From Porticoccaceae bacterium (GTDB taxonomy: Bacteria > Pseudomonadota > Gammaproteobacteria > Pseudomonadales > Porticoccaceae): a DNA stretch of 12,106 bases. Location of the stretch: the NCBI GenBank assembly GCA_002591625.1, contig PCDB01000026.1, positions 44,768 through 56,873 on the forward strand, given 5' to 3'. Position numbers and translations under genes: made by a program. This document shows, piece after piece, positions 1-8,249 of this stretch (the stretch's first letter is position 1; every line of letters starts with the position of its first letter). Under the pieces are notes generated by a model. That model was not told the origin of the DNA, ran no database searches, and worked only from the letters and a program-made list of their open reading frames with translations.

Positions 1-672
<672 letters not shown>

Positions 673-736
673 GAAATTGTGCTTAACAGGCTATGCGTTT
701 TAGTTCATTGTTTACCATTAGTACTTCTTACATGTT

Positions 737-1528
737 TTGAGAGAGAGATTGTCTAGAATTATCCAAAGAGCCCCAGATTTGCATGGTGGTATTAACTTTC
801 GCGATATCGGGGGATATGCAAGCCGAGATGGCCGGCATGTGGTATGGAGAAAACTATTGAGGTCTGGCCATCTTGCTAATCTCAGCAATTCTGACCTGTC
901 TATATTGTCCTCAATGGGTGTTAATCAAGTGCATGACTTTCGTCGAGAAGATGAGCGGTTGAGGTCTCCCAGTAAAGTGATAAATGTTGAGGTCATTTCT
1001 GACTACAATATCTCTGTGGGCAGCCTCTCAAGATTCTGGGACTATTTGAGAGAAGGTAACCTTACAACAAGATCAGCGCAGAACTTGGTAATCGATTCCT
1101 ATAGCGATTGTATTGAGGAGGTAGCTCCAGCCTATACTCGATTTCTGCGAAGTATTTTGAATAATTCCCAGGGAACTAGCGTGTTTCACTGTGCTGCAGG
1201 CAAGGATCGCACCGGCATGGCAGCAGCTCTGATTTTGTCGGCACTGGATGTTCCGAGAGCCACGATCATTGAAGATTATCTTCTGACTGAGAAGTATCTA
1301 GATTCAGAAAATCTAATGACAACCATAGAGAAACATTTAACTGATGCCAACATTGAATATTGGGAAAGAGATTGGCTTTTGCCCTACTGCAACGTAAGCA
1401 TAGAAAATATCGAAGCATTTTTTAATGCTATAGACTCAAGATTTGGGAATGTTGAGCGCTATTTTGATCGAGCGCTAAAATTTGGCAAGACCGATAGAGA
1501 AAGTATTAGAGAACTTTTTCTTGAGTAG
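737..1528 (+). CDS. Tyrosine-phosphatase superfamily protein (Y_phosphatase3 / PtpB-like)
   Basis: This is a predicted cytoplasmic Cys-based phosphatase of about 263 residues. The P-loop HCAAGKDRTG lies at residues 151-160, with nucleophile Cys152 and phosphate-binding Arg158. The N-terminal signature GGINFRDIGGY (about 18-27) followed by RSGHL (42-46) is typical of the PtpB-like 'protein tyrosine/serine phosphatase' group. The Lys after the P-loop Gly occurs in lipid and dual-specificity phosphatases as well, so the substrate (phosphoprotein, phosphoinositide or another phosphoester) cannot be told. No signal peptide or membrane segment is visible. No ATG fits the start. TTG at 737 follows no clear ribosome binding site; an in-frame TTG at 749 follows a GAGAGAGA run closely and would give a protein starting LSRIIQRAPD. 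The gene lies 64 bases after ilvC and 47 before pssA, so cotranscription is possible. Confidence 0.85.
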   Translation: MRERLSRIIQRAPDLHGGINFRDIGGYASRDGRHVVWRKLLRSGHLANLSNSDLSILSSMGVNQVHDFRREDERLRSPSKVINVEVISDYNISVGSLSRFWDYLREGNLTTRSAQNLVIDSYSDCIEEVAPAYTRFLRSILNNSQGTSVFHCAAGKDRTGMAAALILSALDVPRATIIEDYLLTEKYLDSENLMTTIEKHLTDANIEYWERDWLLPYCNVSIENIEAFFNAIDSRFGNVERYFDRALKFGKTDRESIRELFLE

Positions 1529-1534
1529 AACAAA

Positions 1535-1540
1535 TATAAT
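1535..1540 (+). promoter_or_regulatory. Candidate -10 box (TATAAT) ahead of pssA
   Basis: A perfect TATAAT lies just after the phosphatase stop and about 36 bases before the first possible pssA start. No good -35 is found 16-18 bases upstream (sequence there is AACTTT-like) and there is no TGn extension. This may be a weak promoter separating pssA from the genes upstream, or chance in AT-rich sequence. Confidence 0.25.
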
Positions 1541-1575
1541 CTTTAGACTCCGTCTTACCTGACTTGTTTTGATCG

Positions 1576-2385
1576 GTGCCGCTACTGCAAGCTGTTATGA
1601 AATATAAAGAACGTGTAATTGAAATAAAAAGCGGATCCCCCCTTCTACCGTCAGAAACACGAGCGGGTTCGAAGGGCATTTATCTGCTGCCTAACTTGCT
1701 CACCACTGGTGCGCTGTTTTGTGGTTTTTATGCTGTTCTCTCCGGGTTTAGTGGGAAATATGAGCTGGCAGGCATTGCAATATTCGTCGCTTTATTTTTT
1801 GACGGCCTCGATGGTCGAGTTGCCCGATTGACCAACACCGAAAGTGATTTTGGCCGGCAATATGATAGCCTATCAGATATGGTATCCTTCGGTATTGCGC
1901 CAGCGGTGGTCTCATATGGCTGGGGTCTTGGCACATTAGGGAAATTTGGGTTTGCGGCGGCCTTTGTATACTCATCTTGCGCTGCGCTGCGATTGGCGCG
2001 TTATAATGTTCTAGCAGAAACCTCAGGAAGTAATGATTTTACTGGTCTTCCAAGTCCTGTCGCAGCAGCTTTGGTGGCGGGCTTAGTTTGGTCTACGCAT
2101 GCACTCACTATGTCTTTTGAACTCGTCATACTGGGAATGCTGGTTACGGTCACGGCGGGATTGCTTATGGTCTCCAATTTTAAATATCCAGGATTTAAAG
2201 AAGTTGATTTTCGCGGGAAAGTGCCTTTTTTCGTTATTTTTTCGGTAGTGATGGGATTTGTTGTAATCTCAATCGATCCAGCGAGGATTTTGTTTGCTAT
2301 CGCTGTCATTTTCAGCACTTATGCGCCCGTAAAAATACTTTATCTCTCTGCTAAGCGTCGACTAATGCATAGCGAAGGTGATTAG
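1576..2385 (+). CDS. pssA: CDP-diacylglycerol--serine O-phosphatidyltransferase (phosphatidylserine synthase)
   Basis: This enzyme transfers phosphatidyl from CDP-diacylglycerol to L-serine, giving phosphatidylserine, the precursor of phosphatidylethanolamine. It is an integral inner-membrane protein. The complete CDP-alcohol phosphotransferase motif D-x2-DG-x2-AR-x8-G-x3-D-x3-D is seen: Asp76, Asp79, Gly80, Ala83, Arg84, Gly93, Asp97 and Asp101, counted from the first start. The flanking GIYLLPNLLTT and LARYNV segments also match this type-II, Pseudomonas/Bacillus-like class, which differs from the phospholipase-D-like PssA of E. coli. About seven to eight hydrophobic stretches are present (for example residues 42-58, 65-76 and 102-120, with several more after 150). 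The start is uncertain: GTG at 1576, or ATG at 1597, which would shorten the protein by seven residues; neither has a strong ribosome binding site. The gene belongs to the plus-strand run from ilvC. Confidence 0.95.
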   Translation: MPLLQAVMKYKERVIEIKSGSPLLPSETRAGSKGIYLLPNLLTTGALFCGFYAVLSGFSGKYELAGIAIFVALFFDGLDGRVARLTNTESDFGRQYDSLSDMVSFGIAPAVVSYGWGLGTLGKFGFAAAFVYSSCAALRLARYNVLAETSGSNDFTGLPSPVAAALVAGLVWSTHALTMSFELVILGMLVTVTAGLLMVSNFKYPGFKEVDFRGKVPFFVIFSVVMGFVVISIDPARILFAIAVIFSTYAPVKILYLSAKRRLMHSEGD

Positions 2386-2472
2386 CTCGATGAGGTCTTA
2401 AGTGCTTAGTTAAAAGATCGGAAGAGTAAAAATCGTTAAGCTGTTTCACAACCTGTTAAAAAGATACGTGTT

Positions 2473-3240
2473 TTGATTAAGAGTCTCCGCACTTACTATC
2501 TTGATGCATTAGGAATTAGTCAATATTCTCTAAAGCGCAAGCTTCCGCCTTACAGCGCTGAGACTCCCGCTAGTACAGTATTTTCAAATAGTTTAGGCAA
2601 GAAGATTACTGTCCACTCTTCCTCTGATATTGAGAGTGCCGTGGCAGAAACAAAAAAAAGTTTGCATAATAATTTGCAATTCAATGGAGCATTGGATCAA
2701 AAACCAATTGGGATGAATGTGTCTCACACGTTATCGCGCAAGGGGTTGGATCTTAGCCATCAGCCAAGACATAGCCTGGCATTCTGGCAACCGTCGGCAG
2801 GGATGCTTGTTTTTAGTGAGACTCTGATCCGAGATCCAGGCTGTCGTCAATTAGAACTTCTTAAAAACATTCTATATGTTGTAACCTCAAAACTAAAAAG
2901 TCTTTTGGAGCCAGAGATTATCGAGTGGTCGGGAAGTCTCGAAAGTGGCTGGGGGGATTCAAAGGTTCGTGATTTCTTTAGAGATCGCGTCAATAATCTA
3001 ATTCAACTAAGCGAGAATAAAAGACTGCTTCTTTTTGGGTCTAACCCAAAATTGTGGCTGCTCAATGACAAACAGATTGCCGCACTGAATGAGGGACGCT
3101 GTTTTTTGAATGAGAGAACCACTGTTGCAGTTCTCCCTTCACTTCAGGAAATGTTGGAGAATCGGGAGCTTAAGCGTCAAGCATGGGAAGTATTGCGAGC
3201 CCGCCCGCATTTGGGTGAACCCGCCTTTAGTTTAATATAA
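2473..3240 (+). CDS. holD: DNA polymerase III psi subunit-like protein (HolD family, long form)
   Basis: Psi links the clamp-loader complex (through the tau/gamma subunits) to chi, and through chi to SSB. The call rests on two things. The N-terminus YYLDALGISQYSLKRKLP (residues 8-25) lines up with the E. coli HolD start LQQLGITQWSLRRP, the region that binds the clamp loader, and the gene stands directly upstream of rimI as in E. coli. The last third (LLLFGSNPKLWLL, then a helical PSLQEMLENRELKRQAWEVL, about 222-241) fits the helical end of psi. The protein is 255 residues against about 137 in E. coli, with an added low-conservation middle. Pseudomonads also have a hard-to-recognise psi gene next to rimI (from memory). 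The start is TTG at 2473 with only AAAAAGA-like sequence upstream, so initiation may be weak, as would suit a low-copy replisome part. Confidence 0.7.
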   Translation: MIKSLRTYYLDALGISQYSLKRKLPPYSAETPASTVFSNSLGKKITVHSSSDIESAVAETKKSLHNNLQFNGALDQKPIGMNVSHTLSRKGLDLSHQPRHSLAFWQPSAGMLVFSETLIRDPGCRQLELLKNILYVVTSKLKSLLEPEIIEWSGSLESGWGDSKVRDFFRDRVNNLIQLSENKRLLLFGSNPKLWLLNDKQIAALNEGRCFLNERTTVAVLPSLQEMLENRELKRQAWEVLRARPHLGEPAFSLI

Positions 3241-3243
3241 GTT

Positions 3244-3248
3244 AAGGA
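3244..3248 (+). promoter_or_regulatory. Ribosome binding site of rimI (AAGGA)
   Basis: AAGGA stands six bases before the ATG at 3255 and just after the holD stop. The 14-base holD-rimI gap leaves little room for a promoter, so the two genes are probably cotranscribed, with rimI translated far better than holD. Confidence 0.7.
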
Positions 3249-3254
3249 TTTGTC

Positions 3255-3710
3255 ATGCATTTTCGTACCATGCAATCAGGTGATTTAGACGCGGTGGCTG
3301 AAATAGAAAGTCTTGTTTCACCCGTCCCATGGCCGCAAACTCAGTTTATAGACAGTATTAAAAACCATCATGCTAAAGTGCTTGAATATTCGTCTGGCGT
3401 ATTTGGCTATGCGATTTATTCCATTCAATTGGATCAGGCAGAACTTTTAAATCTGGCTATCGAACCAAAATCGCAAGGCAGCGGATGGGGTCGAAGGTTA
3501 TTGAGATTAGTCCTAGAAGGACTGCCTGCGAAGGTTGAAAAGCTATTTCTTGACGTTAGGGTGTCTAACTTTCGGGCGATTAGACTCTATCACAGTTTTC
3601 GTTTTGAGCAGATCGGCGAGCGCGAAGGTTACTATGGGACATCGAATGGAACCGTGCGAGAAAATGCGTTGGTAATGTGCTGTGATATCTCTAAACTTAA
3701 ACCAATATGA
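3255..3710 (+). CDS. rimI: Ribosomal protein S18-alanine N-acetyltransferase (GNAT)
   Basis: This cytoplasmic enzyme acetylates the N-terminal alanine of ribosomal protein S18 with acetyl-CoA. The 151-residue length and a single GNAT domain fit the family (E. coli 148). The acetyl-CoA loop is at 74-79 (QGSGWG, the Q-x-x-G-x-G pattern). LLNLAIEPKSQG (64-75) lines up with E. coli LFNIAVDPDYQR, and VSNFRAIRLYHSFRF (103-117) with ASNAAAIALYESLGF, giving proton donor Tyr112 (E. coli Tyr115). PWPQTQF (25-31) fits the substrate-side PW motif. Two departures are seen. The residue matching catalytic Glu103 of E. coli is Asp100 (LFLDVRVSN instead of LWLEVRASN), and the usual Gly of 'LGF' is Arg116. The fold and neighbour (holD) support RimI, but activity or peptide preference may differ. 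Confidence 0.88.
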   Translation: MHFRTMQSGDLDAVAEIESLVSPVPWPQTQFIDSIKNHHAKVLEYSSGVFGYAIYSIQLDQAELLNLAIEPKSQGSGWGRRLLRLVLEGLPAKVEKLFLDVRVSNFRAIRLYHSFRFEQIGEREGYYGTSNGTVRENALVMCCDISKLKPI

Positions 3711-3933
3711 AATTTGGTATTTTGAAATTCTTTCTGGATGTCTCATCCTCGCGCTTCAAACAACCATTTGCATTTGGCTTGACTGACTTGCACGATTTCA
3801 GATGGCCATGCATCAACACAAATTCCTTTCACAATCGCAATCAACTGAAGCTGTAGATCTAGAAAAATTGGTTGCAGCGATTGGAGTTGGCTGATTAACT
3901 AAAGATGCAGAAAAGACTGAGTGGTTTGGTTAT

Positions 3934-4644
3934 ATGTTTTTAAATTCTTTTTACTCCATTGATGGAGACTTGTTGTTAATCAGCGGGCCTCAAGGCAGCC
4001 GTTTTGCAAAGCTTATATGCGATGATTTCAACCCTATCCACAACGCCGATGAAAAAAACTTCTGCGTCCCGGGCGATCTTTTGTTTTCTATCGTTTTGCA
4101 GAGATACGGTTTAAGCGAGCAGATGAACTTTAGGTTCACAGAGATGCTTCCATCAAACCTGCCACTTTCTTTCCCCGAGGACGTGGGCGCAATTTTTCAG
4201 GTAGTTGATTCCAGCGAGAGGAGTTATCTTCAAGTTCAACGCCAAGGCAACTGCACTACGAGAGAAAATTGTATTGAATCACTTATACGCAGTTATGTAA
4301 GTTTTTCCGGACAGAATTTTCCCAATATACTTACGCCACTAATGGCAAAAAATAACGTGATGATTAACCCTAGAAGACCTTTTGTCATATATGAGTCCAT
4401 GTCGTTATCTATGAGGAACTTGGAATTCAATGATCTAGATGTTCAGCTTGTTGATGCTACTCTAACCGTTAATGGTAAAAGAGGGGAGGTGTTATTATCA
4501 TTCCAATTCTTGGCAGATCATGTTGTCGCGGGGACCGGAACAAAAAAATTGATACTTGCTGGTTTACGCAAATACCAGCAGGCGGCTGTCGATGAAATGG
4601 TTGCTACCTACGACTCATACAAGCGATTATTCTCTGGGCGTTGA
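3934..4644 (+). CDS. DUF3581 family protein (hot-dog/MaoC-like)
   Basis: This 236-residue protein fits the gammaproteobacterial DUF3581 family, recognised from memory by the start MFLNSFYS, DDFNPIHNADEKNFCVPGDLLF (30-51), NVMINPRRPFVIYESMSL (about 140-157) and LNVNGKRGEVLL-like sequence near 173-183. The D-F-N-P-I-H stretch (Asp31 to His36) followed by a PGDLLF helix resembles the catalytic Asp/His segment of MaoC-type hot-dog hydratases and thioesterases, so an acyl-thioester ligand is plausible; no function is proven to my knowledge. No signal peptide or membrane segment is seen. The start agrees with the family N-terminus, although the ribosome binding site is poor (GAGTGG about nine bases upstream). 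It follows rimI after a 223-base gap and ends 34 bases from the convergent uvrA stop, with no clear terminator between them. Confidence 0.8.
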   Translation: MFLNSFYSIDGDLLLISGPQGSRFAKLICDDFNPIHNADEKNFCVPGDLLFSIVLQRYGLSEQMNFRFTEMLPSNLPLSFPEDVGAIFQVVDSSERSYLQVQRQGNCTTRENCIESLIRSYVSFSGQNFPNILTPLMAKNNVMINPRRPFVIYESMSLSMRNLEFNDLDVQLVDATLTVNGKRGEVLLSFQFLADHVVAGTGTKKLILAGLRKYQQAAVDEMVATYDSYKRLFSGR

Positions 4645-4678
4645 GGGCTTATCATTGTCGTCCTATATTTGAGACAGA

Positions 4679-7519
4679 TTATGCTCCAGTGTGATATTGT
4701 CTGTGAAGAACTGGCGAGAGAAATCGGCCAGTATGCGAGGAAACACATTTGCTGACCTCTTCAGGGGTCCCCTCTACCACAACATTGCCGCCGCCCGAGC
4801 CCCCCTCAGGTCCCAAATCGATGATCCAGTCGGCAGTTTTTACAACGTCAAGATTGTGCTCAATTACCACTACTGTATTTCCTTGATCGCGAAGCCGGTG
4901 AAGGACGCGGAGCAGCTGCTCGATATCATGAAAATGCAGGCCGGTAGTTGGTTCATCGAGTATATACAGTGTTTTGCCAGTATCCCTCTTTGAAAGTTCC
5001 TTTGAAAGTTTGATTCTCTGTGCCTCGCCACCCGACAGAGTGGGAGCTGACTGTCCAAGCTTGATATAAGAAAGACCAACGTCTATCATGGTCTGAAGCT
5101 TCTTTGCTATATTCGGGATTGCATCAAAAAAATTGCGAGCATCCTCAATTGTCATATCAAGAACTTCGTGAATGCTTTTACCTTTGAAATGGATATCCAG
5201 CGTTTCGCGATTGTAGCGCTTGCCTTCACATACATCACATGAGACATAAATGTCAGGTAAGAAATGCATCTCAACTTTTGTTACGCCATCTCCAGCGCAT
5301 GCCTCACACCTGCCGCCCTTGACATTGAAACTAAACCGTCCCGGCAAATAGCCTCTAGATCTTGATTCTTGCGTGCCTGCAAATAGCTCCCTGATGTGAG
5401 TGAAAACGCCTGTATAGGTTGCCGGGTTTGAACGTGGTGTTCTTCCAATAGGATTTTGATTTATATCAATGCACTTATCCAAATGGGTGAGTCCCAAAAT
5501 ATTTTTGAAAGGTGCTGCTTTAAGTGATGAATTATTATTCAGTTCACCCGCGGCTGCTGGGTAGAGAGTTCCATTGATCAGTGTAGACTTACCCGAACCC
5601 GATACGCCTGTGACACATGTAAACAGGCTTATCGGTATTTTGAGGTCAATATCCTTAAGGTTATTTCCAGATGCGCCTTCTATGTGTATAAATTTTTCTC
5701 TGGATTTGTTTCTTTTCGCTGGAACAGGGATGAATCTTTTCCCGGATAAAAATTGGCCCGTAATCGAATTCTCACATGCCGAAATTTCGGAAGAATTTCC
5801 TTGCCCCACGACACGGCCGCCGTGAACCCCAGCGCCAGGACCAATGTCGATGATATGATCGGCAGCATTAATTGCTTCTTCATCATGTTCAACAATGATT
5901 ACAGTGTTTCCTAGATTACGCAGTTTTAACAAAGTTTTAAGCAATCTATCATTATCCCTCTGATGCAGTCCAATAGATGGTTCATCTAGGATATACATGA
6001 CGCCGACAAGTCCTGCTCCTATCTGGCTGGCAAGTCTTATTCTTTGAGATTCACCACCTGATAGTGTTTCGGCGCTTCGGTTCAAACTAAGATATTCTAA
6101 GCCGACATCAACCAGAAAATGAAATCGCTGACTGATTTCTCTAATAATTTTTTCCGCAATTTTTCCTTGTCGCCCTGGCAATTTAAGATTATCAAAAACT
6201 CGACAAGATTCACCAATGGGAAGCGCTACAATGTCCTCCAATCGGTGGTCGTCGACAAACACATTTCGCGCGGCTTCGCATAGTCGCGTCCCCTCGCAGT
6301 CTGGGCAATTGGAACTAGACATGTATTTGCTTAGTTCTTCTCGCACAGTTTGAGATTCGGTTTCTCGATAGCGACGCTCCATATTATGGACCACACCCTC
6401 AAACTTGTGTCTTCTCGTAAGCACATTGCCGTAATCATTCACATAGCTAAAATCTATTTCTTCACCTTCGCTGCCAAAAAGAATCTTGTTTTGGTGTGTT
6501 ACAGGAAGATCGTTCCAGGGCTTGTTGATATCAAAATTATAATGATTAGCTAGCGACGTTAGCATATTAAAGTAGAAGAGTGTTCTCCTATCCCAACCTC
6601 GGATTGCGCCCTGCGCAATCGATGCGTCAGGGTATTGTACAATTCGACTAACATCGAAAAATTGTCGAACTCCGAGACCATCGCAGGTCCCACAGGCTCC
6701 TGCTGGATTATTAAATGAAAAAAGCCTAGGTTCCAATTCCTTAAGGCTGTAATTGCAGACCGTACATGCAAATTTGGAAGAAAATATCTGTTCTGAGTAT
6801 GGCGCTTCCATCATGCTAATGCATGCCACTCCATCTGCTAGGCCGAGAGCCGTCTCAAACGACTCAGCCAAACGAAGGCCGATATTTGTTTTAACCTTAA
6901 AACGATCCACTACCACTTCTATAGTGTGTCTATGTGTTTTGTTCAGATCGGGCGCTTCATCTAAATCGCAGACTATTCCGTTGATACGTGCTCGTATAAA
7001 CCCTTGTCTTCGCAGATTGTCCAGAACATGCAAATGCTCACCCTTTCGGTCTTTAATTACGGGAGCGAGGAGCATGAGTTTACTTTCTTGCGGCATTTCA
7101 AGCACTTGATCTACCATCTGACTAATAGTTTGAGCTTTGAGTGGTTGATGATGAACTGGACACCTAGGCTCTCCTGCGCGAGCAAATAGGAGCCTGAGGT
7201 GATCATAGATCTCCGTAATTGTGCCCACTGTCGATCTTGGGTTATGAGATGTTGATTTTTGTTCAATTGAAATCGCTGGTGACAAGCCTTCTATATAGTC
7301 GATATCAGGTTTTTCCATTACGGAAAGAAATTGACGAGCATAAGTGGAAAGCGATTCAACATAACGCCTTTGCCCTTCGGCATATAGTGTGTCGAAGGCT
7401 AGCGAAGATTTGCCTGAACCAGAAAGACCTGTAATGACTATCAGCTTATCTCGAGGGATGTCCAAATCTATGTTTTTTAAGTTGTGCGTTCGGGCACCGC
7501 GTATATGAATTGTATCCAT
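4679..7519 (-). CDS. uvrA: UvrABC excinuclease subunit A
   Basis: This ATPase recognises bulky lesions with UvrB in nucleotide excision repair and loads UvrB on damaged DNA. At 946 residues it is full length (E. coli 940). Two ABC cassettes are intact. Walker A motifs are GLSGSGKS at 31-38 and GVSGSGKS at 638-645. Signatures are LSGGESQR at 486-493 and LSGGEAQR at 828-835. Walker B ends are [12 protein letters not shown] (Asp512, Glu513) and LDEPTTGLH (Asp855, Glu856). Zinc fingers are Cys252/255/276/279 and Cys738/741/761/764. The start [17 protein letters not shown] matches the family. It is convergent with the DUF3581 gene and divergent from ssb, the same uvrA/ssb arrangement as in E. coli, though the gap here is about 730 bases. 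SOS control would be expected, but no canonical LexA box is visible upstream. Only a weak GAGA-type ribosome binding site precedes the ATG. Confidence 0.99.
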   Translation of the reverse strand: MDTIHIRGARTHNLKNIDLDIPRDKLIVITGLSGSGKSSLAFDTLYAEGQRRYVESLSTYARQFLSVMEKPDIDYIEGLSPAISIEQKSTSHNPRSTVGTITEIYDHLRLLFARAGEPRCPVHHQPLKAQTISQMVDQVLEMPQESKLMLLAPVIKDRKGEHLHVLDNLRRQGFIRARINGIVCDLDEAPDLNKTHRHTIEVVVDRFKVKTNIGLRLAESFETALGLADGVACISMMEAPYSEQIFSSKFACTVCNYSLKELEPRLFSFNNPAGACGTCDGLGVRQFFDVSRIVQYPDASIAQGAIRGWDRRTLFYFNMLTSLANHYNFDINKPWNDLPVTHQNKILFGSEGEEIDFSYVNDYGNVLTRRHKFEGVVHNMERRYRETESQTVREELSKYMSSSNCPDCEGTRLCEAARNVFVDDHRLEDIVALPIGESCRVFDNLKLPGRQGKIAEKIIREISQRFHFLVDVGLEYLSLNRSAETLSGGESQRIRLASQIGAGLVGVMYILDEPSIGLHQRDNDRLLKTLLKLRNLGNTVIIVEHDEEAINAADHIIDIGPGAGVHGGRVVGQGNSSEISACENSITGQFLSGKRFIPVPAKRNKSREKFIHIEGASGNNLKDIDLKIPISLFTCVTGVSGSGKSTLINGTLYPAAAGELNNNSSLKAAPFKNILGLTHLDKCIDINQNPIGRTPRSNPATYTGVFTHIRELFAGTQESRSRGYLPGRFSFNVKGGRCEACAGDGVTKVEMHFLPDIYVSCDVCEGKRYNRETLDIHFKGKSIHEVLDMTIEDARNFFDAIPNIAKKLQTMIDVGLSYIKLGQSAPTLSGGEAQRIKLSKELSKRDTGKTLYILDEPTTGLHFHDIEQLLRVLHRLRDQGNTVVVIEHNLDVVKTADWIIDLGPEGGSGGGNVVVEGTPEEVSKCVSSHTGRFLSPVLHRQYHTGA

Positions 7520-7628
7520 TGAAGCGTCTCAAGATAGGTGGGCGTTGAATTCGTCAGGGGTGTATTTCTAGCGCCTTTCAACAAGGTACGGTTTTCTTAC
7601 TACAACAGATGTTACTCGGGAGAGAGGG

Positions 7629-7637
7629 AGTATAGCA
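7629..7637 (-). promoter_or_regulatory. Candidate extended -10 promoter element for uvrA
   Basis: Read on the minus strand this is TGCTATACT, a TGn-extended -10 with five of six matches to TATAAT, about 110 bases upstream of the uvrA ATG. No good -35 is found 16-18 bases further upstream (AAATTA-like), as is common when the TGn extension is present. No LexA-type CTG-N10-CAG overlaps it. Confidence 0.45.
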
Positions 7638-7770
7638 CAATGTTCTTTTGATAATTTTATTCTCGGCCAAAATCAGAGCACTTTGTGTGAAAAATTCATC
7701 AACATAGTCAGTTTGTAAGTATTAATTCATCCCTTTAGCCTATGTATTCAATTCGCTGTTTTTAAACTTT

Positions 7771-7801
7771 TTTGTCCAATCCATATTTGTCCAAAACCAT
7801 A
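7771..7801 (+). repeat. Imperfect tandem repeat, two copies of TTTGTCCAA(A)xCCATA
   Basis: TTTGTCCAATCCATA (7771-7785) is followed at once by TTTGTCCAAAACCATA (7786-7801). They differ by one substitution and one added base. The repeat lies mid-way between uvrA and ssb. It may be a slippage product or a pair of protein-binding sites; nothing shows which. Confidence 0.6.
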
Positions 7802-8049
7802 TCAAGAGTTGAGACTCTGCAGCTGAGATTTTTGGAGAGAGCGCATAGAATAACTTGGATCTTTGCGTTGGCATAATTTCTTACAGATGGATTTTCTTCT
7901 AGGTGCTATCTAGTCTGGCGTCAGATTTTAGGGGCTTAACCCGAAATTTTTTCGACATTAGGGACGTTGAAATGAGCCTTTAGCAAAACCGAATAAGTAA
8001 AATAACGCTGCATTTGACATATTTTTTAAAGGATTCGCCTGAAGATAAG

Positions 8050-8061
8050 TGGTCCAGACCA
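8050..8061. repeat. Inverted repeat TGGTC-CA-GACCA upstream of ssb
   Basis: This is a perfect five-base arm repeat with a two-base centre. Two further pairs match outside one mismatch (8047-8064). It superficially resembles the FadR half-sites (TGGTC/GACCA) but the centre is one base too long, and ssb is not a known FadR target. It may be an operator or chance. Confidence 0.4.
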
Positions 8062-8073
8062 GTTTTAAGATAT

Positions 8074-8092
8074 TTTCTACTGATAGTAGAAA
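8074..8092. promoter_or_regulatory. Perfect 19-base inverted repeat upstream of ssb, candidate operator
   Basis: TTTCTACT-GAT-AGTAGAAA has perfect eight-base arms and a three-base centre, about 55 bases upstream of a candidate ssb -10 (8145-8150). A three-base loop is tight and no T run follows, so a protein-binding dyad is likelier than a terminator. It is not the E. coli LexA box. A lineage-specific LexA or another regulator of ssb is an inference only. Confidence 0.45.
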
Positions 8093-8120
8093 TATTATAA
8101 AAAGATTTTGTCTAAAGAGT

Positions 8121-8150
8121 TTTAAATCTTTATGGTTCAGAGGATATACT
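8121..8150 (+). promoter_or_regulatory. Candidate ssb promoter (-10 TATACT)
   Basis: TATACT at 8145-8150 matches five of six -10 consensus bases. The sequence 17-18 bases upstream (TTTAAA, 8121-8126) is a poor -35. It would give a leader of about 95 bases before the ssb ATG. Confidence 0.35.
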
Positions 8151-8249
8151 GTCGTCTAATCGAGAAAGTTTGTTGAAGCGAGCGTCAAGAGAAAAATTAT
8201 ATTTCAGAGGTAGCACTTTTACTGAGTTGGTTAAACAGAGGGCATTAGC

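Larger units (their letters stand above)
7520..8249. other. Long uvrA-ssb intergenic region without a convincing gene
   Basis: About 730 bases separate the two divergent starts. On the plus strand, every ATG I followed outside ssb gives a peptide of at most about 15 codons (for example from 7890 and from 8132). No tRNA signature, strong rho-independent terminator or recognised RNA family was seen. What it does hold is listed separately: a candidate uvrA -10, a 15/16-base tandem repeat, two inverted repeats and a candidate ssb -10. Several very short hairpins (7805-7818, 7914-7925, and CGAAA-TTT-TTTCG near 7943-7955) are too weak to call. A decayed gene or small RNA could be present but cannot be shown from the sequence alone. 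Confidence 0.6.

Noticed and set aside
2415..2426. AGATCGGAAGAG, identical to the first 12 bases of a common sequencing adapter
   Set aside because: The next base is T rather than the adapter's C, it lies inside a plausible pssA-holD spacer, and both flanking genes are intact. Most likely chance, though a read check across 2400-2440 would settle it.
3802..3894. 30-codon frame MAMHQHKFLSQSQ... between rimI and the DUF3581 gene
   Set aside because: No ribosome binding site, no recognised family, and a frame this short is expected by chance in a 223-base gap.
6753..7109. 118-residue plus-strand frame inside uvrA
   Set aside because: It is antisense to the highly conserved UvrA coding sequence and has no domain signal.
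7936..7955. GGG-CTTAA-CCC followed by A/T run, considered as a terminator or small RNA end
   Set aside because: The three-pair stem is too weak, and no upstream transcript or gene is apparent.
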